Shown: positions 44,953 to 54,607, counted from the stretch's first letter. The stretch: DNA of 64,000 bases from Altibacter sp. HG106 (GCF_028561755.1 NZ_JAQQTD010000001.1:124001-188000), one strand, 5' to 3'. The notes: generated by a model from the sequence alone, not told the origin. A program made the numbers and translations.

Positions 44953-46017
44953 ATGCAATTAGAAGGGCGAATTGATGCGTTTACAAAACTGGGAGCTTTC
45001 TTAAAGCGGTTCGCTTCGGAAACCCCCGAAGAATCCACTTCAGGATCTGATACGGATTCCTTTATACAGCGCATGCCTGAGGTCCTCTTACAGGCGCAGC
45101 AGCATAATGGTTGGTTTACGCTGCCCTATGTGAGAATGGCCTTAAAACAATGGTCGGAAGCCCTTTCCGAAGACCAACTAAAAAAATGGGTTGCAAACTA
45201 TTCGATACGCACACCCAAAACTCCAAAAACCATCGGCATCGTGATGGCGGGAAATATTCCGCTGGTAGGTTTTCACGATTTTCTATGCGTACTGCTTTGC
45301 GGTCATAAGGTGCTCGCTAAGTTATCTTCTAACGATACGATACTTCTGCCATTTATTGCCTCTTATCTACACCACATAGACCCGTATTTTAAGGATGTTA
45401 TTCAATTTACGGAAAATCGACTCACCAATTTCGATGCGGTGATTGCTACAGGAAGTAATAACACGGCGCGGTATTTCGAGCAATACTTCGGAAAATACCC
45501 TAACATCATTCGAAAAAATCGCAATGGAGTGGCGGTACTTACCGGAACCGAATCTCAAGAAGATTTGGTGAAGCTTTCAGATGATATCTTTCGCTATTTC
45601 GGCTTAGGATGCCGCAATGTCTCTAAACTATTCGTTCCGAAGGATTATGCATTCGATCATTTCTTTGCTGCCATTTACGAGCAGCGCGATTGTATCAACC
45701 ATCATAAGTACATGAATAATTACGACTATAACAAGGCGGTCTATTTAATGGGAGAGGTTGCGTTACTGGACAATGAGTTTATGCTGCTGAAAGAAGATCA
45801 GAGCATCGCCTCCCCTATTGCGGTGATGTTCTACGAATGCTATGAGAATCTTACGGAACTAGAGCAGAAACTGCGTGACGCGGCGGAAGACATTCAGGTA
45901 ATTGTAGGAGAAGGACTCCCCTTTGAGACCGTTTCCTTCGGAAATGCCCAAGCACCACAACTCTGGGATTATGCCGACGGTGTTGATACCGTAAAATTTC
46001 TACTTGATCTTGACTAA
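44953..46017 (+). CDS. Acyl-CoA reductase (LuxC-like)
   Basis: A 354-residue protein resembling LuxC acyl-CoA reductases. The GIVMAGNIPLVGFHDFLCVLL stretch (positions about 96-116) is a nucleotide-binding turn and AVLTGTESQ follows; YFGLGCRNVSKLFVP holds the candidate active-site Cys. Member enzymes reduce acyl-CoA to aldehyde with NADPH. The pathway here is unclear. It shares a 60-base divergent region with the ferredoxin and is followed by serC. Confidence 0.82.
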   Translation: MQLEGRIDAFTKLGAFLKRFASETPEESTSGSDTDSFIQRMPEVLLQAQQHNGWFTLPYVRMALKQWSEALSEDQLKKWVANYSIRTPKTPKTIGIVMAGNIPLVGFHDFLCVLLCGHKVLAKLSSNDTILLPFIASYLHHIDPYFKDVIQFTENRLTNFDAVIATGSNNTARYFEQYFGKYPNIIRKNRNGVAVLTGTESQEDLVKLSDDIFRYFGLGCRNVSKLFVPKDYAFDHFFAAIYEQRDCINHHKYMNNYDYNKAVYLMGEVALLDNEFMLLKEDQSIASPIAVMFYECYENLTELEQKLRDAAEDIQVIVGEGLPFETVSFGNAQAPQLWDYADGVDTVKFLLDLD

Positions 46018-46044
46018 ATTTTAGCAGTTTGTTAATCAATCGAC

Positions 46045-46073
46045 CGCATTTTTACACTTTTTGTAAATGTGCG
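46045..46073. repeat. Imperfect inverted repeat upstream of serC
   Basis: CGCATTTTTAC and GTAAATGTGCG, 11 bp with one mismatch and one possible wobble, loop ACTTTTT. It sits 28 bases after the acyl-CoA reductase stop and 90 bases before serC. There is no T-run after it, so an operator is more likely than a terminator. Confidence 0.45.
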
Positions 46074-46162
46074 ATATTGTTGACATTGTCTTAATAATTT
46101 ATCGAATTTTTAAGCGGGAAGCCCTTCAGAATTACAATCTTTGTACTCTCTAAGTTAGCACC

Positions 46163-47230
46163 ATGAAAAAACATAATTTTAGCGCAGGCCCCTGCATTTT
46201 ACCTTCCGAAGTTTTTCAACAATCAGCTGAGGCGGTTCTTAATTTTCAGGGGATGAACCTATCCATTCTTGAAATCTCGCACCGCAGTGCCGAATTTGTC
46301 GCGGTGATGGAAGAGGCTCGAGCCTTGGCATTATCCTTACTCGGACTTCAGGACAAAGGATATAAAGCACTCTTCCTCCAAGGAGGTGCCAGCACCCAGT
46401 TTTTAATGGCAGCCTATAATCTTTTAGAGCGGAAGGCGGGCTATCTGAATACGGGAACCTGGTCGACCAAAGCGATCAAAGAAGCAAAGTTATTCGGAGA
46501 AGTAGTAGAGATTGCGTCTTCTAAAGATCAAAACTTCAACTACATCCCAAAAAACTACGAGATCCCCAAAGGGCTGGATTATGTGCATTGTACGAGCAAT
46601 AATACCATCTTCGGGACACAAATTAAACAGTTCCCTGCCACTGACGCCCCGCTGGTGTGCGACATGAGCAGTGATATATTTTCACGCGACTTAGATTTTT
46701 CAGCCTTCGACCTGATCTATGCCGGTGCTCAAAAAAATATGGGGCCTGCTGGAGCCACCTTGGTGGTTGTGAAGGAAGCTATTCTTGGGAAGGTCTCTCG
46801 TGCTATTCCTTCGATGTTAGACTATACGGTTCACCTCACAAAAGATAGCATGTTCAATACCCCGCCGGTATTTTCAGTATATGTTTCCTTGCTTACCCTA
46901 AAATGGTTACAAGACAAAGGAGGGATCAAAGCCCAAGAAAAAGTAAATACTGAAAAAGCAGCGCTCATTTACAACGAGATTGATCGCAATCCGCTCTTTA
47001 CCGGTTTTGTCGAGAACAAGGAAGATCGCTCTACCATGAACGCAACCTTCAATCTTACCGACACCTCGCTTCAGACCAGGTTTAATACCCTGTGGAAGGA
47101 AGCCGGGATTAACGGTCTCAATGGGCATCGCAGCGTAGGTGGCTATCGCGCCTCCATGTATAACGCGCTTCCCAAAGAGAGCGTTGAGGTACTCGTGGAC
47201 GTCATGCAACAATTAGAAAAACAAGCTTAA
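46163..47230 (+). CDS. serC: Phosphoserine aminotransferase
   Basis: PLP enzyme: 3-phosphohydroxypyruvate to phosphoserine in serine biosynthesis, also in pyridoxine synthesis. The 355-residue protein has NFSAGPC at the start, GGASTQFLMAAYNLL, and the Lys in YAGAQKNMGPAG that binds PLP. Length is normal. It is followed by serA 9 bases later, giving consecutive pathway steps in one operon. Confidence 0.96.
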   Translation: MKKHNFSAGPCILPSEVFQQSAEAVLNFQGMNLSILEISHRSAEFVAVMEEARALALSLLGLQDKGYKALFLQGGASTQFLMAAYNLLERKAGYLNTGTWSTKAIKEAKLFGEVVEIASSKDQNFNYIPKNYEIPKGLDYVHCTSNNTIFGTQIKQFPATDAPLVCDMSSDIFSRDLDFSAFDLIYAGAQKNMGPAGATLVVVKEAILGKVSRAIPSMLDYTVHLTKDSMFNTPPVFSVYVSLLTLKWLQDKGGIKAQEKVNTEKAALIYNEIDRNPLFTGFVENKEDRSTMNATFNLTDTSLQTRFNTLWKEAGINGLNGHRSVGGYRASMYNALPKESVEVLVDVMQQLEKQA

Positions 47231-47239
47231 AACCCTATT

Positions 47240-48190
47240 ATGAAAGTACTCGCGAACGACGGAATCTCTCAAAGTGGCATCGACGCATTGGAACATGCCG
47301 GTTTTGAGGTTATTACCGTGAAAGTTGCCCAAGAACAACTGCAATCCTATATTAACGAACATGAGGTTACGGTACTTCTGGTACGCAGCGCAACCCAGGT
47401 TCGGAAAGACTTGATAGACCAGTGCCCTTCTTTAAAAGTTATTGGCCGCGGTGGCGTTGGAATGGACAACATTGATGTTCAATATGCCCGAGACAAAGGA
47501 CTTAAGGTAATCAACACTCCTGCTGCTTCTTCTGCTTCGGTGGCCGAATTGGTTTTTGCCCATCTTTTTGGGGGTGTGCGTTATTTATACGACGCCAATA
47601 GAAACATGCCGTTAGAGGGAGAAAGTAGTTTCAAACAATTAAAAAAAGCCTATGCTTCCGGTCGGGAACTTCGCGGTAAAACTCTAGGTATTATTGGCTT
47701 GGGTCGTATCGGTCAAGAAGTTGCGAAAATCGCTATTGGCTGCGGAATGAAGGTTATTGCAGCCGACAGCTTTGTGGAAGAGGCAACCATTACCTTAGAT
47801 TTTTACGATGGTCAATCGGCTGAATTCAAACTTAAAGCGCAGGAGGTGAAGGCTGTTTTAAAAGAAAGTGATTTTGTGACCTTGCATGTTCCGGCACAGA
47901 AAGAGTATGTGATAGGTGCGAAAGAATTGGAAATGATGAAGGACACTGCCGGTCTGATCAATGCCGCACGTGGCGGTGTAGTAGATGAAGTAGCCCTTAT
48001 CGATGCCCTCGAGCAAGGAAAACTGGCTTTTGCGGCCTTAGATGTATTTGAAAATGAGCCCACACCGGCCATTAAAGTGTTGATGAATGGAAAGCTTTCC
48101 TTGAGTCCGCATATCGGCGCGGCTACGTTGGAAGCACAGGATCGAATTGGCACCGAGCTTGCCGAGCAAATAATTTCAATTTTAAAATAA
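47240..48190 (+). CDS. serA: D-3-phosphoglycerate dehydrogenase
   Basis: First step of serine synthesis, 3-phosphoglycerate to 3-phosphohydroxypyruvate, NAD-dependent. The 316-residue protein has the substrate-binding IGRGGVGMDNID, the Rossmann motif GLGRIGQEVAKIA, and active-site AARGGVVDE and the catalytic His in LSPHIGAAT. It is short and lacks the C-terminal ACT domain, so it may not be regulated by serine. Confidence 0.94.
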   Translation: MKVLANDGISQSGIDALEHAGFEVITVKVAQEQLQSYINEHEVTVLLVRSATQVRKDLIDQCPSLKVIGRGGVGMDNIDVQYARDKGLKVINTPAASSASVAELVFAHLFGGVRYLYDANRNMPLEGESSFKQLKKAYASGRELRGKTLGIIGLGRIGQEVAKIAIGCGMKVIAADSFVEEATITLDFYDGQSAEFKLKAQEVKAVLKESDFVTLHVPAQKEYVIGAKELEMMKDTAGLINAARGGVVDEVALIDALEQGKLAFAALDVFENEPTPAIKVLMNGKLSLSPHIGAATLEAQDRIGTELAEQIISILK

Positions 48191-48232
48191 TTGCCGTAAC
48201 TTTCTATCCAAGAAACTCAAAAGCAACATCTT

Positions 48233-48874
48233 ATGGCAGGTATATTAGATTTACTTACAGGCGACACCGGACAAAGAATCGTGCAAGGAGTGAGTCGCGA
48301 AACCAATCAACCCGAAGACAAGACCGCTTCCGTGGTGACCATGGCGCTACCCTTACTAATGGGTGCCATGAAACGCAATGCACAAACACCACAAGGAGCC
48401 GCAGGCCTTATGGGAGCCCTTAACAACAAACATGATGGCAGCATCTTAGACAACCTTGGTGGGCTGTTCGATGGTGGTGTGAACGATGACATAAAAGTAG
48501 ATGGTTTGGGAATTTTAGGTCATGTTTTGGGCGGTTCGCAAGACAATGTAGTAGGAGCGATTTCTAAAAAATCAGGGTTGGACTCCAATTCTGTGATGAA
48601 TATTCTTCAGGTGATGGCGCCTATTGTATTAGGGTACCTCGGAAAGCAAAAACGCCAACAAAATGTTTCTTCAGATAGTGGTATTGAAAGCCTTCTGGGA
48701 GGAATGCTGGGCGGCGGAAAAAAACAACAGCGAAAACAACAATCGCTGATAGAATCCCTACTGGATGGAGATAACGACGGAAGCGTTGTGGACGATATCG
48801 CGGGAATGGTGCTGAGTGGTAATAAGAAGAAAGGTGGACTCGGTGGTATGCTGGGCGGACTTTTCGGAAATTAA
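48233..48874 (+). CDS. DUF937-type protein
   Basis: A 213-residue protein with repeated glycine-rich segments. The N-terminal two thirds show the DUF937 pattern (ALPLLMGAMKRNAQTPQGAAGL; VMAPIVLGYLGKQ). The C-terminus is repetitive (GGMLGGLFG; GNKKKGGLGG). Function unknown. It follows serA by 42 bases and is closed by a terminator. Confidence 0.75.
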   Translation: MAGILDLLTGDTGQRIVQGVSRETNQPEDKTASVVTMALPLLMGAMKRNAQTPQGAAGLMGALNNKHDGSILDNLGGLFDGGVNDDIKVDGLGILGHVLGGSQDNVVGAISKKSGLDSNSVMNILQVMAPIVLGYLGKQKRQQNVSSDSGIESLLGGMLGGGKKQQRKQQSLIESLLDGDNDGSVVDDIAGMVLSGNKKKGGLGGMLGGLFGN

Positions 48875-48896
48875 ACACTCCTACTCGAATAACATA

Positions 48897-48916
48897 ACGC
48901 TCCATCTCGGAGCGTT
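48897..48916 (+). terminator. Terminator of the serC-serA-DUF937 operon
   Basis: AACGCTCC/GGAGCGTT stem with a 4-base loop and six T residues, 23 bases after the DUF937 stop. Confidence 0.9.
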
Positions 48917-48981
48917 TTTTGTTAAGAATCGTTAAAACCCCTGATAGCGCTGGTCATTTTCGTACTTTAGCTTGTCATGAT

Positions 48982-49392
48982 ATGAAATATGTAACATCCA
49001 TTTTACTACTAATTATTGCCATTGCTAGCTGCGACAGTACAAAATCGTCTATGCAAGAGGGAACCGACAACGGGGTGGCTCAAGAAGGCGATACGATTCG
49101 AATTGCGAATGATAGTTTAGAATACGAAATCATTATCATAGAACCAGGTTTCAACAGTTGGCTGGTCACTCAATTTCCCGAAGATTATTACGGCATCGCA
49201 TTTTTAGAGAACAAGAACATTTTTTACGTAAACGAATACAACCGACGCGTACTCAATGGACAATATTCAAAAGAATTGTACCCACAATTAATTAATTACG
49301 AAGCGAATGTTCACTACGGAAAAGAGGTCAATTATCTTTTGTACAACTATTTTCAATATTTCGAAGAGAAATACAATCAAAGACTGCGTTGA
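48982..49392 (+). CDS. DUF6146 lipoprotein
   Basis: A 136-residue lipoprotein with lipobox IASC (Cys at about residue 17). The conserved body has GFNSWLVTQFPEDYYG and VNYLLYNYFQYFEEKYNQRL, which match DUF6146, a family seen mainly in Flavobacteriia. Start at ATG 48982 (MKYVTSILLLI). It is the first gene of the five-gene envelope operon ending at 53032; its stop overlaps the next start by 4 bases. Role unknown. Confidence 0.8.
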   Translation: MKYVTSILLLIIAIASCDSTKSSMQEGTDNGVAQEGDTIRIANDSLEYEIIIIEPGFNSWLVTQFPEDYYGIAFLENKNIFYVNEYNRRVLNGQYSKELYPQLINYEANVHYGKEVNYLLYNYFQYFEEKYNQRLR

Positions 49393-49691
49393 AGAAGCTC
49401 AAAGAACGTTGGAACATAAACTCGAACTGGCAATTGACTGTGATTTTAATAGTTTTTGCGATTACAGGTAGTACGTCTGCAAAGTTTGCTGCTCCTCTAA
49501 CGGAGTTCGTGGGTGTTGAAAAAGAAATGGGTGTCTGGATCTATTGGCCCGTGCGCATCCTCATCATTTTTCCTATATATCAAGTGCTCTTAGTTTTTTT
49601 CGGATGGCTCTTTGGGGAATACACATTTTTTTTGAACTTTGAAAAAAAGATGCTTCGCAGCATGAAATTAGGTTTTTTACTAGCCGAATGA
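49389..49691 (+). CDS. DUF6787 membrane protein
   Basis: A 100-residue protein with two transmembrane helices (about 18-36, 53-74) and a conserved FFGWLFGEYTFFLNFEKKML. Uses a TTG start at 49389 that overlaps DUF6146's stop. The family is uncharacterised but follows DUF6146 in many Flavobacteriia. Second gene of the operon. Confidence 0.76.
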   Translation: MKKLKERWNINSNWQLTVILIVFAITGSTSAKFAAPLTEFVGVEKEMGVWIYWPVRILIIFPIYQVLLVFFGWLFGEYTFFLNFEKKMLRSMKLGFLLAE

Positions 49692-50020
49692 TTCGGAAAC
49701 CGAACATATTAGTCCACTATATTCTACCTGCATTTCTCGCGGCAGCCCTACTATTTCCTACGACCCTCCAATTCTCGCATCTATTTGCCGACCATGAACA
49801 CAAAGAATGTGGGGAGGTAGTAACGCATTTGCACGAGAAGAAGACAGATTGTGATATTAATCTCTTTCATTTCTCACAATTATTTGACGGATTGGCCGCA
49901 ACCTACGAATCTTCTATCGTGGTCGCTCCGTCGAAGACTTTTTTAACATACACACTTCAACATCACAAATCATACACGCATAGCATTTACTTGCGTGGTC
50001 CCCCTGCGGTTATTTACTAA
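49688..50020 (+). CDS. Small His-rich membrane protein
   Basis: A 110-residue protein with one N-terminal hydrophobic segment (about 10-30). The segment LFADHEHKECGEVVTHLHEKKTDC (positions about 38-61) holds four His and two Cys, which could bind a metal ion. Another His cluster is LQHHKSYTHS. It overlaps the previous gene by 4 bases and lies 38 bases before a TonB receptor gene. Inference: it is a metal chaperone or sensor partner for that receptor. Confidence 0.65.
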   Translation: MIRKPNILVHYILPAFLAAALLFPTTLQFSHLFADHEHKECGEVVTHLHEKKTDCDINLFHFSQLFDGLAATYESSIVVAPSKTFLTYTLQHHKSYTHSIYLRGPPAVIY

Positions 50021-50057
50021 GAACAATACTCTTTAATAACCTCTAAAGCCAATTTAA

Positions 50058-52457
50058 ATGCGCTTTATTCTTTTGCTAACCCTGTTATGCTCAGGGTTTT
50101 GGGCCATGGCCCAATCTTGTGATTTTACATTAAATGGTACGGTAATCGACCTTCACGATGGTACTCCCCTTTCGGGAGCTACCGTGATCGTAGCCGGTAC
50201 CGAAGAAGCGGTTTTGACCGATTTCGACGGTTCTTTCACCCTTGGTGGATTATGTGATGAGACCTATTCACTACAAATATCGCATCCTGAATGCAGCACG
50301 CGAGGGTTCTCGGTACGCGTTAATGAAAACACCACCCGTACCTTTCGATTAGAGCATCATTTAGAATCGCTCGACGAGGTTATGATTACCGCACAAGGCT
50401 ATCGCACCAAGGTAGAAACCCTGGCCGAAAACACGATTGATTTAGAAACGATTGAACGACAGAGCAACGCCTCTCTGGGAGACGTGCTCAATACATTGAG
50501 TGGTGTTTCTACCTTCTCGACGGGAAATGCAGTGGTAAAACCCGTGATTAACGGTTTGCATAGCAGTAGAGTAACAATCATCAACAATGGGGTGCGTATG
50601 GAAGATCAAGAATGGGGCGCAGAACATGCACCCAATATTGATGTGAATACCGCCAACAGCATTAGCGTGTTGAAAGGGGCCTCTGCCTTACAATACAGTG
50701 GCGATGCCATTGGAGGAATTGTTATTGCTGAGCCCAGAGCAGTACCGTTGTCTGATTCGCTCTTCGGAAAGACGATTGCAAGCTTTTCCAGCAATGGCAG
50801 AGGCGGAAGTCTTACCTCTCAACTTACCAAATCAAGCGGCGACGGTTGGTTTACCACGCTTCAGGGATCCCTAAAACGATATGGAGATTTTGAAGCACCT
50901 GGTTATGTGTTAAGCAATACCGGACTTTCAGAACGGGCCATTTCGCTCCGTGTCGGGTTGAACAAGATCAGTTACGGGTTTGAAGGTTATTACTCCTTCT
51001 TTTCGAATACCATCGGAATTCTGCGTGCTTCGCATTTAGGTGGCGCCGGAGACCAAGTAGCGGCTATTGAAAGTGACGAACCGCTCGTCATCGAACCGTT
51101 CACCTACGAGATCGATCGGCCGAAACAAGAAGTGACACATCATACCGCTCGATTTTCAGGGTTCAAGCAAATAGAGGGCTTCGGAAAGATTGACGCCCAA
51201 TATAATTTTCAATACAATCAACGTTTTGAATTTGATATTCGAAGAGGTGATGATGCCGACAAACCTTCCGTAGACCTTCAACTCACTACGCATCGAGCAG
51301 ATGTGAACATGCTCTGGAACGAACGCGAAAATACCTCGGTTAAAGCGGGCATCACTGGAATGTGGCAAAATAATTTTGCCGATCCTGACACGGGTGTACG
51401 CCGACTCATCCCCGACTATGACGAATACAATTTGGGGGTGTATGCCATTGGCGAATATGAGGTGAGTCCGCAATGGACCTTAGAACTCGGCGGTCGTTTT
51501 GATTATACCTTCATGGATGTTGATAAATTCTATCGTACGTCATTTTGGGAAGCAAGAGGCTATGATGAAGAATTTCCCGAGCTAGTAGTAGGCGAATTTG
51601 GAAACCAGATTTTAACTAATCCACAGTTGACATTTAACAACCTGTCTGCTACGGCGGGTACTGCGTATCGCTTTGGAAATGGGCTAAGTATTTTGGCCAA
51701 CTATTCTTTTGCATCACGTGCCCCCAACCCTTCCGAATTATTTAGTGAAGGATTGCATCACTCGGCCTCGCGCATTGAGCTTGGAGACCTGCGTTTCACT
51801 TCAGAACAGGCTCAAAAAATAACCCTTACCTTACAACGAACCTCCGTGGGCATTACGTTTGCGGTAAATCCCTACGTAAATTTCATCGAAGATTTTATCC
51901 TCATAGAACCTACGGGAATTCGACAGACCATTCGAGGGAACTTTCAGGTGTGGGAATACCGACAAACTGCCGCAAGGTTAGTGGGACTGGATGTAGACGC
52001 ACAAACCGGATTGACCGATTGGTTAGACTATCAATTTCAATTTTCAATCGTAAAAGGAAATGATGTAGACCGAGAGCGACCGCTCATCAACATGCCGCCA
52101 CCTCGATTGCGAAATGGCGTGTCTGGTTCCTTTCTGAAAGAGGGCCAACTTAGACTGGGACTTCAGAGCGAATATGTATTTCGTCAAAATGAATTCCCTA
52201 ACAACAATTTTGAAGTGTTCTTACCCGAACAGGAAAATGATGTTCTGGTAGATATTAGCACACCGCCCGATGCCTATCACTTGATCCATTTTAACGGAAG
52301 CTATGCGTTTTCGATAGGTAGTAATTCGACCGCTCAGGTAGGGTTGGATGTGATGAATGTATTCAATACAGAATACCGAGATTATTTGAATCGGCTGCGT
52401 TTTTATGCCGATGATCAGGGAAGGAATATCCTTCTTTCACTTAAAATCAATTATTAA
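50058..52457 (+). CDS. TonB-dependent receptor, likely metal (zinc-type)
   Basis: A 799-residue outer-membrane active transporter. It has a signal peptide (LLLTLLCSGFWAMAQ), a CarboxypepD-regulatory-like domain (about 25-105), a plug (about 115-235: VINGLHSSRVTIINNGVRMEDQEWGAEHAP), and a 22-strand-type barrel ending in a terminal aromatic KINY. The plug ring around EWGAEHAPNID and barrel SRAPNPSELFSEGLHHSAS resemble ZnuD-like receptors, which take up zinc or copper. It sits after a His-rich small protein and before a surface-type lipoprotein. Confidence 0.85.
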   Translation: MRFILLLTLLCSGFWAMAQSCDFTLNGTVIDLHDGTPLSGATVIVAGTEEAVLTDFDGSFTLGGLCDETYSLQISHPECSTRGFSVRVNENTTRTFRLEHHLESLDEVMITAQGYRTKVETLAENTIDLETIERQSNASLGDVLNTLSGVSTFSTGNAVVKPVINGLHSSRVTIINNGVRMEDQEWGAEHAPNIDVNTANSISVLKGASALQYSGDAIGGIVIAEPRAVPLSDSLFGKTIASFSSNGRGGSLTSQLTKSSGDGWFTTLQGSLKRYGDFEAPGYVLSNTGLSERAISLRVGLNKISYGFEGYYSFFSNTIGILRASHLGGAGDQVAAIESDEPLVIEPFTYEIDRPKQEVTHHTARFSGFKQIEGFGKIDAQYNFQYNQRFEFDIRRGDDADKPSVDLQLTTHRADVNMLWNERENTSVKAGITGMWQNNFADPDTGVRRLIPDYDEYNLGVYAIGEYEVSPQWTLELGGRFDYTFMDVDKFYRTSFWEARGYDEEFPELVVGEFGNQILTNPQLTFNNLSATAGTAYRFGNGLSILANYSFASRAPNPSELFSEGLHHSASRIELGDLRFTSEQAQKITLTLQRTSVGITFAVNPYVNFIEDFILIEPTGIRQTIRGNFQVWEYRQTAARLVGLDVDAQTGLTDWLDYQFQFSIVKGNDVDRERPLINMPPPRLRNGVSGSFLKEGQLRLGLQSEYVFRQNEFPNNNFEVFLPEQENDVLVDISTPPDAYHLIHFNGSYAFSIGSNSTAQVGLDVMNVFNTEYRDYLNRLRFYADDQGRNILLSLKINY

Positions 52458-52477
52458 TGTTTAAAACAAATCAAATT

Positions 52478-53032
52478 ATGAAACTTATACCATTTTTATT
52501 CGTTCTTCCGATTGCGTTATTTACTGTAACCAGTTGTAGTAATGACGATGACAATACCCCGGAGCCCGTAAATGAAGAGGAAGTAATTACCACCCTTACA
52601 GCTACCATGGTTGCCGAGGGAAGCACGGTGACCTTGAGAACTCAAGATCTAGATGGCGATGGACCCAATGCGCCTGTGGTAACGGTATCCGGAAATTTTC
52701 AAGCCAATACCACCTATGTGGGAGGAATTGTAGTGTTGAACGAAACGGAAGATCCAGCAGAAAATATCACTAGCGAAGTATTGGAGGAGGCTATTGAACA
52801 TCAGTTCTTTCATCTGGTAGGAACCGGTTTGGATGCAACGACAACCTACGGAGATTTTGATGATAATGGCGACCCGTTAGGCGTTACCTTTACTTTAGAA
52901 ACCGGCGCTGCGAGCACTGGCACGCTAACCATTGTCTTGCGTCACGAGCCAAAGAAACCTAATGATGGCACTTTGGCAGATGCCGGAGGAGAAACCGATA
53001 TTCGCGCGGATTTCAATATTACCATTGAATAA
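52478..53032 (+). CDS. Surface-exposed lipoprotein beside the TonB receptor
   Basis: A 184-residue lipoprotein. Signal MKLIPFLFVLPIALFTVTSC ends in a lipobox (Cys20) followed by SNDDD, an acidic sequence that acts as the lipoprotein export signal to the cell surface in Bacteroidota. The body is beta-rich with Asp/Asn motifs (DLDGDGPNAP, DFDDNGDPLG) that might bind calcium. Start at ATG 52478. Probably a substrate-binding or capture partner of the receptor. A terminator follows. Confidence 0.72.
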   Translation: MKLIPFLFVLPIALFTVTSCSNDDDNTPEPVNEEEVITTLTATMVAEGSTVTLRTQDLDGDGPNAPVVTVSGNFQANTTYVGGIVVLNETEDPAENITSEVLEEAIEHQFFHLVGTGLDATTTYGDFDDNGDPLGVTFTLETGAASTGTLTIVLRHEPKKPNDGTLADAGGETDIRADFNITIE

Positions 53033-53050
53033 ATGTTAATACCAACAAAA

Positions 53051-53072
53051 AAGCCGCTCTTGACAGCGGCTT
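53051..53072. terminator. Bidirectional terminator
   Basis: AAGCCGCT/AGCGGCTT stem with a 6-base loop and T-run, also A-run on the left. It closes the TonB operon and the opposite gene. Confidence 0.92.
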
Positions 53073-53095
53073 TTTTTTATTTATTCTGATGTTCG

Positions 53096-53404
53096 TTATT
53101 CGTTCACTTCTACTTCGATGGTCTGCGGAACAGGCTGCTGCTTTCGGTTCCAGACAAAGGTGTATAACCACATTAGCGTAAAAGTGGGTATAATATCGGA
53201 AACCGGCAGGATCTCTTCAATAAATACGAGAATTGAGGCGATTTTCCCCTTTTCTCCCGAATACATCTTTTGCATTTCTCTGGCCGCTATAGGCGCCCAG
53301 ATTAAATCGAGAAAGGGTCCAATTACGGGAATCCCCATGGTTACCATACCGATAGCGTCGTAAAGTATTCCGCGGCCTAATAATTTATATTTTGTACGTG
53401 TCAT
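53096..53404 (-). CDS. Small membrane protein, unknown
   Basis: A 102-residue protein with two or three hydrophobic segments (GMVTMGIPVIGPFLDLIW and LPVSDIIPTFTLMWLYTFVW) and a charged, Gln/Pro-rich C-terminus. No domain recognised. It follows folE on the same strand with a 50-base gap. Confidence 0.6.
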   Translation of the reverse strand: MTRTKYKLLGRGILYDAIGMVTMGIPVIGPFLDLIWAPIAAREMQKMYSGEKGKIASILVFIEEILPVSDIIPTFTLMWLYTFVWNRKQQPVPQTIEVEVNE

Positions 53405-53454
53405 GTTGCTTTTATTTGATTACAATCTATACAACGCAATAAACTTGCCAAAAA

Positions 53455-54030
53455 TTATGATAAATTACTGCTTATCAGTTTGAGAAACTCATTTCGGGTC
53501 TCTTGTTTTTCAAATTGACCGCGAAATCCAGAGGTGGTCGTAACGCTATTTTGTTTTTGAACACCTCGCATCATCATGCACATATGCGCGGCTTCAATGA
53601 CTACAGCAACGCCTTGAGGGCGTAAGGTATCATTAATACATTCCAGAATATCATGCGTCAATCGCTCCTGTACCTGGAGGCGGCGTGCAAACACATCTAC
53701 CACACGTGGTAATTTGCTCAAGCCGACAATATGTCCGTCTGGAATGTAGGCAATGTGGGCCTTTCCGAAGAACGGAAGCATGTGATGCTCACAAAGTGAA
53801 TAAAGTTCGATATCCTTTACAACTACCATATCTTTATAGTCTTCAGCGAACATGGCTTTTCTTAAAATCGCAGGACCATCTTGCTCGTAGCCGGAAGTCA
53901 AAAATTCCATTGCCTTCGCCGCACGTTCAGGAGTTTTCACAAGTCCTTCTCTCCTAACATCCTCCCCAACATTCTCGATGACCGTTTCGTAGGACGCAAT
54001 TAAGGCATTGAGGTGTTTTTCAGTATTCAT
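53455..54030 (-). CDS. folE: GTP cyclohydrolase I
   Basis: Converts GTP to 7,8-dihydroneopterin triphosphate, first step of folate (and queuosine precursor) synthesis. The 191-residue protein shows [24 protein letters not shown] (positions about 76-99), with Cys and His zinc ligands, and [10 protein letters not shown], the typical active-site region. Follows msrA by 17 bases. Confidence 0.96.
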   Translation of the reverse strand: MNTEKHLNALIASYETVIENVGEDVRREGLVKTPERAAKAMEFLTSGYEQDGPAILRKAMFAEDYKDMVVVKDIELYSLCEHHMLPFFGKAHIAYIPDGHIVGLSKLPRVVDVFARRLQVQERLTHDILECINDTLRPQGVAVVIEAAHMCMMMRGVQKQNSVTTTSGFRGQFEKQETRNEFLKLISSNLS

Positions 54031-54047
54031 ACAATAACTAGTGTTTT

Positions 54048-54587
54048 TTAGGGGTTGGTTTTTTTTAATTGCTCGGTAAAATGCTCCGATAATGTCTTAA
54101 GTTTCGGATCGATAATGTATTGGCAATAGGGTTGTTGTGTATGTTGATTATAAAAGTCCTGATGATCTTCCTCGGCGGTATAGAACACATCTAACGGAGT
54201 AATTTCGGTAACGATAGGTGCCTCAAAAATGCGCTTTTCTTCGAGCAATGCTATAAATTGTACGGCCGTTTCTTTCTGTGATTCAGAAGTATAAAAAATT
54301 CCGCTGCGATACTGAGTTCCCACATCGTTTCCTTGTCGGTTTAGCGTCGTAGGATCATGGGTGGCAAAAAAGATTTCCAACAATTTCTGAAGGGAAACCT
54401 TCGCTGGGTCGTAGGTAATTTGAACACCTTCGGCATGCCCGGTTCGACCCGTACAGATTTCACGATAAGCCGGATTCTTAATATGTCCTCCCGTAAACCC
54501 GGAAACCACCGCTACTACTCCTTCAACTCTCTGAAAAACCGCTTCCGTACACCAAAAGCAACCCGACGCCAATACAATTTGTTCCAC
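54048..54587 (-). CDS. msrA: Peptide methionine sulfoxide reductase A
   Basis: Repairs S-methionine sulfoxide in oxidised proteins. The 179-residue protein has the catalytic Cys in [11 protein letters not shown] and the substrate region [15 protein letters not shown], and [10 protein letters not shown] near the C-terminus. Starts at a GTG (54587). Possibly cotranscribed with folE. Confidence 0.95.
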   Translation of the reverse strand: MEQIVLASGCFWCTEAVFQRVEGVVAVVSGFTGGHIKNPAYREICTGRTGHAEGVQITYDPAKVSLQKLLEIFFATHDPTTLNRQGNDVGTQYRSGIFYTSESQKETAVQFIALLEEKRIFEAPIVTEITPLDVFYTAEEDHQDFYNQHTQQPYCQYIIDPKLKTLSEHFTEQLKKTNP

Positions 54588-54607
54588 TTGTTGTGTTATT
54601 TCTTAAA

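Noticed and set aside
46018-46162. Possible riboswitch before serC
   Set aside because: I see only one imperfect hairpin and no conserved riboswitch core.
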